Source: JAGSPQ01 sp038206395 (GTDB lineage Bacteria; Myxococcota; Myxococcia; Myxococcales; Myxococcaceae). From it: a stretch of DNA of 64,000 nucleotides. Below are positions 59,704-64,000 of this stretch, piece by piece. Each line of letters starts with the position of its first letter. Position 1 is the stretch's first letter. Under the pieces are notes generated by a model. It had not been told where the DNA came from, did no database searches, and saw nothing but the letters and a program-made list of their open reading frames with translations. The stretch lies in contig JBBRAX010000008.1 in the NCBI GenBank assembly GCA_038206395.1, positions 1 through 64,000 of the forward strand, written 5' to 3'. Made by a program: the position numbers and the translations under genes.

Positions 59704-60420
59704 ATGACCTCCGACGAACTCCTTCACATGGTGCGGCTGGGCGGAATCACGATGGCATGCATCATCGCCGCGTCGGTTCTTTCGCTTTTCGTCGCGATCG
59801 AGCGGCTGATTGCGCTGTGGGGCGTGAGCTCGCAGGCAAAGGCGCTGGGCCAGGTGATTGCCGGGCATCTGCTGCGCGGAGACGTGGCGGCGGCGAGATC
59901 AGCGGCCGAACGCAGCACGGCGATGGTGGCGGACATCTTCCGGGCGGGGTTTCAGCGGGCGGCGAAGACGACGGGGCCGAGCCTGGATGCGGCGGTGGAT
60001 CGGGTGCGGCAGGAAACGGCGCTGAAGCTGAAGAGCAAGATGTGGGTACTGGGCACGATTGGAGCGGTGACTCCGTTCGTCGGCTTGTTCGGCACCGTCG
60101 CGGGCATCATGAAGTCGTTTCGTGACCTGGGCCTCGACGTGGAAGCGGGCGGCAGCGGCGGCTCGGCGGCGGTGATGAGCGGCATCAGCGAAGCGCTGGT
60201 CGCGACCGCGGCGGGCATCATCGTCGCGGTCGAGGCGGTCATCTTCTACAACTACTTCCAGTCGCGGCTGGCGAAGCTGTCGGTCGAGCTGAAGCTGATT
60301 TCCGAAGAGTTCGTCGAGCTGTTGCGCGAGCGCGCGGTGAACGGGGTGGTTCCGTCGGCGAGCAGCGGGGAGCAGACGCCTCCGCAGCCAGTGGCCACGC
60401 CTGTCGTGCAGGGGGCGTAG
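59704..60420 (+). CDS. exbB: ExbB/TolQ-family proton channel protein
   Basis: The 238-residue inner-membrane protein has three helices. The MotA/TolQ/ExbB domain is seen in WVLGTIGAVTPFVGLFGTVAGIM and ISEALVATAAGIIVAVEAVIFYN, including the conserved Thr and Pro positions of the proton path. With ExbD it uses the proton gradient to drive an envelope protein, TonB in the classic case. It ends with a Pro/Ala tail. Divergent from the lipoprotein gene. Confidence 0.92.
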   Translation: MTSDELLHMVRLGGITMACIIAASVLSLFVAIERLIALWGVSSQAKALGQVIAGHLLRGDVAAARSAAERSTAMVADIFRAGFQRAAKTTGPSLDAAVDRVRQETALKLKSKMWVLGTIGAVTPFVGLFGTVAGIMKSFRDLGLDVEAGGSGGSAAVMSGISEALVATAAGIIVAVEAVIFYNYFQSRLAKLSVELKLISEEFVELLRERAVNGVVPSASSGEQTPPQPVATPVVQGA

Positions 60421-60423
60421 GCG

Positions 60424-60870
60424 ATGGCGCTCGGCAAGATTCCCGGCGGTGAAGAGGAAGGCGACGGGGTGTTCGCCGAGATCAACATCACCCCGCTGAC
60501 GGACATCTTTCTGGTGCTGCTCGTCATCTTCATGGTGACGAGCTCGGTGATCGTGAACGCGAACGGCGGCGCGGCGAAGGCCGGGCTGAAGGTGAACCTG
60601 CCGAAGGGCGGCGCGGCCGATGCGCAGGCGAAGGCGTCAGACCTCTCGGTGGCGATTCTCGAAGACGGGCGCATCGTGCTCAGCGGCGATGTCGTTTCGA
60701 CCGATGAGCTGAAGAAGGCGCTGGACCTCGCGCGAGAGAAGAACCCTGAGACGCTGGTCATCGTCCAGGCCGACCAGGGCGTGTCGCACGGCAAGGTCGT
60801 CGAGGTGATGGAGATGGCGAAGGGCGCGGGCCTCGCGCAGCTGGCGATCGGCGTGCGCGAAAACAACTGA
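60424..60870 (+). CDS. exbD: ExbD/TolR-family protein
   Basis: The 148-residue partner of ExbB has one helix with the conserved Asp in INITPLTDIFLVLLVIFMVTS and a periplasmic domain (SVAILEDGRIVLSGDVV, TLVIVQADQGVSHGKVVEVMEMAKGAGL). The family uses that Asp for proton movement. It lies 3 bases after exbB. TonB is not in the window. Confidence 0.93.
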   Translation: MALGKIPGGEEEGDGVFAEINITPLTDIFLVLLVIFMVTSSVIVNANGGAAKAGLKVNLPKGGAADAQAKASDLSVAILEDGRIVLSGDVVSTDELKKALDLAREKNPETLVIVQADQGVSHGKVVEVMEMAKGAGLAQLAIGVRENN

Positions 60871-60885
60871 TACCGGATGACTGAG

Positions 60886-60905
60886 CAGCCCCCACGAAGG
60901 GGCTG
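60886..60905 (+). terminator. Hairpin after exbD
   Basis: CAGCCCC, loop CACGAA, GGGGCTG makes a perfect 7-base stem starting 16 bases after the exbD stop. There is no T-run, so termination would be imperfect, but on the other strand it also ends the MYXO-CTERM remnant frame. Confidence 0.5.
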
Positions 60906-60944
60906 ATCGCAGTGAGAACGCAGCGGGCAGCCGGCGCCCTGAAG

Positions 60945-61394
60945 TCAGCTGCGGCGGCGCCTGACGACGCCGACCAGGGCCAGCGCGACCCAGGCGATTG
61001 CACCGGGGCCGGTGGCGCAGTTGCAACCCCCGCCGGTGGAGCCGCCTCCGCCGCCGCTGCCTCCAAGCCCGCCGTCGAAGACCAGCCCGCCGCTTCCGCC
61101 GCCCGAGCCACCCGAGCCACCCGCTGAGCCGCCGCCGCCTGAGCCGCCATCGAAGGGAAGCGCCCCGCCGAGGGTGCCGTCGAGCCTCAGCCGCTGTAGC
61201 TTGACGGCGAACGCGTGGACGTAGCCGACAATGATTCCGTCGCCAGCGTTGACGGGTTGAACGAGGTCCGGCGCATTGCCACCGGTGCTCTGAGAGAGCT
61301 GCCCAGTGGACCAGACGACGCCCGCATCGCCCCACTGCGGCGCGCCGGTGTCATCGAGCCGCTGCGCCCGGTTGATGGCGGTGGGAGAGGTGTC
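60945..61394 (-). pseudogene. C-terminal remnant of a MYXO-CTERM sorted protein
   Basis: On the minus strand an open frame ends in a Gly/Ser-rich linker followed by a CNC motif, a hydrophobic helix (AIAWVALALVGVV) and RRRRS at the stop. This is the MYXO-CTERM sorting tail, known from myxobacterial surface proteins. The preceding part has INRAQRLDDTGAPQWGD and similar text typical of repeated beta-rich surface proteins. The frame stops at a TAG at 61395-61397 with no start of its own, and the sequence upstream belongs to a VapC remnant. It is a 3' fragment and probably not expressed. Confidence 0.8.
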
Positions 61395-61668
61395 CTACGG
61401 CGTGGAGCACAGCAGCCAGCGAGGGCTGAACATGGAGAAGCTGGTCGTGTTCCGGTCGAGGGTGCAGACGCTCTCGTTCGATGAAGAGGCGGCAGCCCAT
61501 TTCGGAACGATTCACGCCTCGCTGTCTCGCCGGGGAATTCGAATGGGTCCATTCGACACCCTGATTGCCGCGCACGCCGTCTCAGCAGCCCTGACGCTGG
61601 TCACCGACAATGTTCGCGAGTTCAAGGGGGTCAAGAGCCTGCGAGTCGAGAACTGGGCTCGGGCATAA
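61375..61668 (+). pseudogene. Truncated VapC (PIN-domain) toxin fragment
   Basis: The 97-residue frame starting at ATG 61375 matches the C-terminal two thirds of VapC toxins: VGEVSYGVEHS, then MGPFDTLIAAHAVSAALTLVTDNVREF, which holds the later PIN-domain Asp residues. The N-terminal strand with the first catalytic Asp is missing, so it should not be an active RNase. No VapB antitoxin is beside it. The truncation point coincides with that of the MYXO-CTERM remnant. Confidence 0.75.
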
Positions 61669-61763
61669 GAGTTCGCTCGAGCGGGTTCCGCCCCACCTGA
61701 ACCTTCTGGCGATGCGGTCGATCGCGCTGCGCTGCTCGAGTACTTCAGTGAACCAGGCCGCTC
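61669..61763. other. Short gap with no recognised feature
   Basis: About 95 bases between the VapC remnant and the PII-like gene with no gene, repeat or clear promoter. Confidence 0.5.
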
Positions 61764-62090
61764 CTACTGGGCAGCACGCAGCGCGGGGCCACCGAACGAT
61801 TCGTCGCTGATGCGCTCGACCTCACGCACCGGCAGCGTCACAACGAGCCCATCTCCGTCGACTCCCGTATGGGCGGCCTCAACGATTGCCGCGCGACAGG
61901 CGTCCGCGCGGTGCGCCGCGACCACCAGCTCGAAGCGGACATGTTCCACGCCATGCCCCGCAGCTGCACTACCGTGCCCGACGACCGCGCTCTCAGTCCA
62001 GCCGCTCACGGAGAGTCCGCGAAGGGCCTGTCTGACCGCCGATAGTCGGGTGTGCCGAACGTACGCAACCAACATCATCAGATCACCCAT
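61764..62090 (-). CDS. PII-like signal protein with shortened T-loop
   Basis: This 108-residue protein has the PII fold: the start LMMLVAYVRHTRLSAVRQAL, the segment VSGWTESAVVGHG and the C-terminal HTGVDGDGLVVTLPVREVERI. Relative to GlnB the T-loop is about eleven residues shorter and has no Tyr51, so it cannot be uridylylated in the usual way. PII-like proteins without that Tyr often serve carbon or transport control rather than nitrogen. No amtB, glnA or bicarbonate transporter lies beside it. The family member is a guess; the fold is not. Confidence 0.82.
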   Translation of the reverse strand: MGDLMMLVAYVRHTRLSAVRQALRGLSVSGWTESAVVGHGSAAAGHGVEHVRFELVVAAHRADACRAAIVEAAHTGVDGDGLVVTLPVREVERISDESFGGPALRAAQ

Positions 62091-62283
62091 GGCTCACTGC
62101 CTCCGACACCTCGATGAGCAACTGCCGTTCCGTCTGGTTCAAGTCCTCGGACGCCTCCAACCTCTTGACCTTTGAGGCGCAGGACGCAGGCGGTGGCGGG
62201 TCAAGAGCGACAGCCGGGCCACAAATGACCCCGATGCGTTGTGTTTTGACCCGCGTGGCGGATGCTGAGGGGGCTGGGCCTCG
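62091..62283. other. Gap with no convincing gene
   Basis: About 190 bases. On the minus strand an open frame without a good start runs into the start of the PII-like gene and ends at TGA 62083-62085. It could be the tail of a degraded gene, but I cannot support it. Nothing else is seen. Confidence 0.4.
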
Positions 62284-63000
62284 TCACCCCACGAAGGGGA
62301 TGATCGGGGTGCGGTCTTTCGGGTAGTCGGGAAACTTCTCGCGGTACCAGCGGTGATGCGCGACGGCGCGCGGGAAGAGGTTCGCGAAGGTGAAGACGGC
62401 AAAGGCGAGCGCGGGCAGCGTCCACGCGGCGATCGCGAACCCGACCCACTCCAGGATCTCGCCGAAGTAGTTCGGGCAGCTGATGAACTTGTAGAGGCCG
62501 CCGTGCGGAATCGAGTACCCGGTGTCGCCCGGCTTCCGCAGGCTGCGAAGCACCGCGTCGGCGTGGAGGTTGATCACGAAGCCAGTGAAGAACAGCACCA
62601 CACCGATCACCACCTTCACGTCCAGAGACCGCGGCGCGATCGCAGCGCCGTTGCTGATCGCGTTCACCGAGTTGAAGGCCACCGCGAGCAGCACCGTCAG
62701 CAGCGGCTTCTGCTTGCCTTGATCTTTCATCAGCAGCGGAAAGACGAGCGCGCGCTGGGTGTAATGAAGCAGCCACAGCGACGCGACCCAGATCGCCTCG
62801 GGCTGGTGGTGAAACGGGCTCATCGTCCAGAAGGCCCAGGCGAAGAGGACGAGCGAGACGAGCTCCATCGCGAACCAGCCGAGGCGCGACGGAATCGTGG
62901 GGCCGAAGCCGCTGCGCAGGTACCGGCCGTAGGGCGCGGGGACGAAGAACAGCACCGGAAACACGATCGCCGCGCTGGCGAGGACGATGAGCGGAGCCAC
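62284..63000 (-). CDS. Steroid 5-alpha-reductase-family (PF02544-type) membrane protein, 238 aa
   Basis: This membrane protein with about six helices ends in the 3-oxo-5-alpha-steroid 4-dehydrogenase C-terminal domain: IPHGGLYKFISCPNYFGEILEW and FPRAVAHHRWYREKFPDYPKDRTPIIPF, typical of the NADPH-using reductases. The substrate may be a sterol or other polyprenyl lipid; myxobacteria include sterol makers, but no sterol genes are seen here. GTG at 63000 is the likely start. It is divergent from the gene at 63055. Confidence 0.85.
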   Translation of the reverse strand: MAPLIVLASAAIVFPVLFFVPAPYGRYLRSGFGPTIPSRLGWFAMELVSLVLFAWAFWTMSPFHHQPEAIWVASLWLLHYTQRALVFPLLMKDQGKQKPLLTVLLAVAFNSVNAISNGAAIAPRSLDVKVVIGVVLFFTGFVINLHADAVLRSLRKPGDTGYSIPHGGLYKFISCPNYFGEILEWVGFAIAAWTLPALAFAVFTFANLFPRAVAHHRWYREKFPDYPKDRTPIIPFVG

Positions 63001-63054
63001 GGCGCGCGGATCTACTCCACTGTGGGTGGCGATGCCCTTGCACAAGCGACAGTC

Positions 63055-63597
63055 ATGCTCTCTTTCATTGTGGCGCTCGCGTGTGCGCAGGTGGACTCGG
63101 ACTTCCCTCCGCCGCCGCCCCCGCCTCCTCTCTACGTTGAAGACAGGACGGGGCAACTGCAGGAGTTGTCGGAGCTTCGCCAGGTGACGTCGTCGCTTCG
63201 GGTGCAGCTGGATCTGAGCCGCCAGGTGAACGAGCTGAACGTCGAGATCTTGAGCTTCGACACCTCGGCCCCCGGGTGGACAAAAGGCCTGCGGGTCATC
63301 TCTTACCTGCTGGCGACGCCGGCGTTTCTGCTGGCTGCTCCGGTGGTCAATGGCCAGAGCCCGGTGGTCGCAGTGACGACGCCGCTGGGCATGGGCTCGC
63401 TGACGCCGACGCTGAACACGGTCGGCCTCGCGCTGGCGGTGGTGGTGGGCGTCGCCTTCGTGTTCGGCGTGGGCGGCGGGATCATCGGCCACCTGATGAA
63501 GACGTTCGAGCTCGATGGGCTGGTGGCTCAGCGGACCCAGCTGAACGAGCAGTGGGCCGCGATGCGAATGGAAGGGACTTCGCTCGCGCGGCGGTGA
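63055..63597 (+). CDS. Small membrane protein of unknown function, 180 aa
   Basis: A short signal-like start (MLSFIVALACAQ) is followed by a Pro run, a helical segment (QLQELSELRQVTSSLRVQLDLS) and two hydrophobic helices (LLATPAFLLAAPVV and VGLALAVVVGVAFVFGVGGG). It ends in an amphipathic tail. No family is recognised. Its 3' end overlaps the acyltransferase gene on the other strand by about 116 bases. Confidence 0.65.
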   Translation: MLSFIVALACAQVDSDFPPPPPPPPLYVEDRTGQLQELSELRQVTSSLRVQLDLSRQVNELNVEILSFDTSAPGWTKGLRVISYLLATPAFLLAAPVVNGQSPVVAVTTPLGMGSLTPTLNTVGLALAVVVGVAFVFGVGGGIIGHLMKTFELDGLVAQRTQLNEQWAAMRMEGTSLARR

Positions 63598-64000
63598 GGC
63601 CGGCGGCGATCGCGGCGCGAACCTGTTCTGCGTGAAGCTCGCTGGTGTCGTCTGACCAGTCTTTGGTGTCGATCGGGTCGAGCACGACGACGCGGATGAC
63701 GCCGGGCCGGAACGCGAAGAGGTTCTTCGGCAGCAGCGCGGCGGCGCCGACGACCGCGATGGGGATGATCGGCACCTTCGCGCGCGCGGCGATGACGAAG
63801 GGCCCGGGGCGGAAGGGGCCGAGCACCCCGTCGGGCTGGCGGGTGCCTTCGGGAAAGATGAGCGCCCGGCCTCCTTCGGCGAGCACGGCCGAGACGCGCC
63901 GCAGCTCTCGCATCGCCCGCACCGCGTGGTCGCGATCCAACAGCACGTGGCCGCACGCGGTGAGCAGGGAACCGACCAACGGCGCGCGCTCGAGCTCCTT
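63482..64000 (-). CDS. plsC: 1-acyl-sn-glycerol-3-phosphate acyltransferase, PlsC family (partial)
   Basis: This is the C-terminal part of a PlsC-type acyltransferase; the start lies beyond the right edge. The motif GGRALIFPEGTRQPDG is the family's glycerol-phosphate binding block. The HxxxxD motif is not in view and should lie just upstream. The segment VPIIPIAVVGAAALLPKN also fits. It transfers an acyl chain to lysophosphatidic acid. Its Ser/Arg-rich tail overlaps the end of the convergent gene by about 116 bases. Confidence 0.85.
   Translation of the reverse strand, partial: KELERAPLVGSLLTACGHVLLDRDHAVRAMRELRRVSAVLAEGGRALIFPEGTRQPDGVLGPFRPGPFVIAARAKVPIIPIAVVGAAALLPKNLFAFRPGVIRVVVLDPIDTKDWSDDTSELHAEQVRAAIAAGLTAARAKSLPFASRPTARSAGSAEPPAHRARTSSSGGR

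Noticed and set aside
60637..61335. Arg-rich minus-strand frame across exbD and the remnant region
   Set aside because: It runs opposite exbD and is of shadow composition; the true minus-strand content there is the MYXO-CTERM frame.
62083..62200. Minus-strand frame ending ERQLLIEVSEAVSHG before the PII-like gene
   Set aside because: It looks partly protein-like but has no credible start or ribosome binding site, so it is left as a possible gene tail only.
62284..62300. CCCCACGAAGGGG hairpin at the end of the reductase-family gene
   Set aside because: It is formed by the last codons (PFVG) and a terminator role would be speculative, although a similar hairpin follows exbD.

Overview
The window is high in G+C (about 70% in most lines) and reads as a chromosomal segment of a myxobacterium or close relative (Myxococcota). 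Four things point there: a bactofilin triplet followed by a ParB-like gene, in the order of the Myxococcus bacNOP-padC locus; a C-terminal tail of the MYXO-CTERM sorting type; a Ser/Thr protein kinase of the Pkn type; and several FHA and TPR proteins. Genes are tightly packed, often overlapping by 1 to 4 bases, and GTG and TTG starts are common. I see no rRNA, tRNA, CRISPR array, phage or insertion sequence.

Layout. 1-4.0 kb: three small unknown genes, a TPR-AIM24 protein and a lytic transglycosylase. 4.0-8.1 kb (+): nadB, a rhomboid protease, a LOG-family protein and a membrane-anchored Ser/Thr kinase in one run. 8.1-18.8 kb (-): a transporter-HEAT-cyclic nucleotide fusion, pyrE, padC-like, three bactofilins, an alpha/beta hydrolase, a TPR protein and a hybrid histidine kinase. 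18.9-22.9 kb (+): an OmpA-type outer membrane protein and a large lipoprotein. 22.9-29.3 kb (-): the classic xseA-xseB-ispA-dxs-tlyA cluster, joining exonuclease VII to isoprenoid precursor synthesis. 29.3-43.8 kb (-): a Tad (tight adherence) type locus with TadC, TadB, CpaB, several TadE/TadG-like proteins and three FHA/TPR membrane proteins. TadA ATPase, TadZ, secretin and prepilin peptidase are not in the window.

43.9-48.6 kb (-): a GH31 lipoprotein glycosidase and an ECF sigma factor with its zinc-finger anti-sigma factor. 48.6-50.8 kb (-): a DUF2085 membrane protein coupled to a lower-G+C AAA ATPase plus DUF4276 pair, which looks like a transferred two-gene conflict module. 50.9-59.7 kb (-): a complete peptide ABC transporter (lipoprotein, binding protein, two permeases, two ATPases), interrupted by two proteins carrying tandem MshEN (c-di-GMP binding type) motifs. 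59.7-60.9 kb (+): ExbB/ExbD. 60.9-61.7 kb: a scar where the C-terminal remnant of a MYXO-CTERM protein abuts a truncated VapC toxin. 61.8-64.0 kb: a PII-like regulator, a steroid-reductase-family membrane protein, a small membrane protein and a partial acyltransferase running off the right edge.

The best candidates for something new are the ATPase-DUF4276 pair, the paired MshEN proteins inside a peptide transporter operon, the split Tad locus with duplicated FHA/TPR proteins, and the transporter-HEAT-cNMP fusion beside pyrE and the bactofilins. All functions are inferred by reading the sequence; no database search was run.
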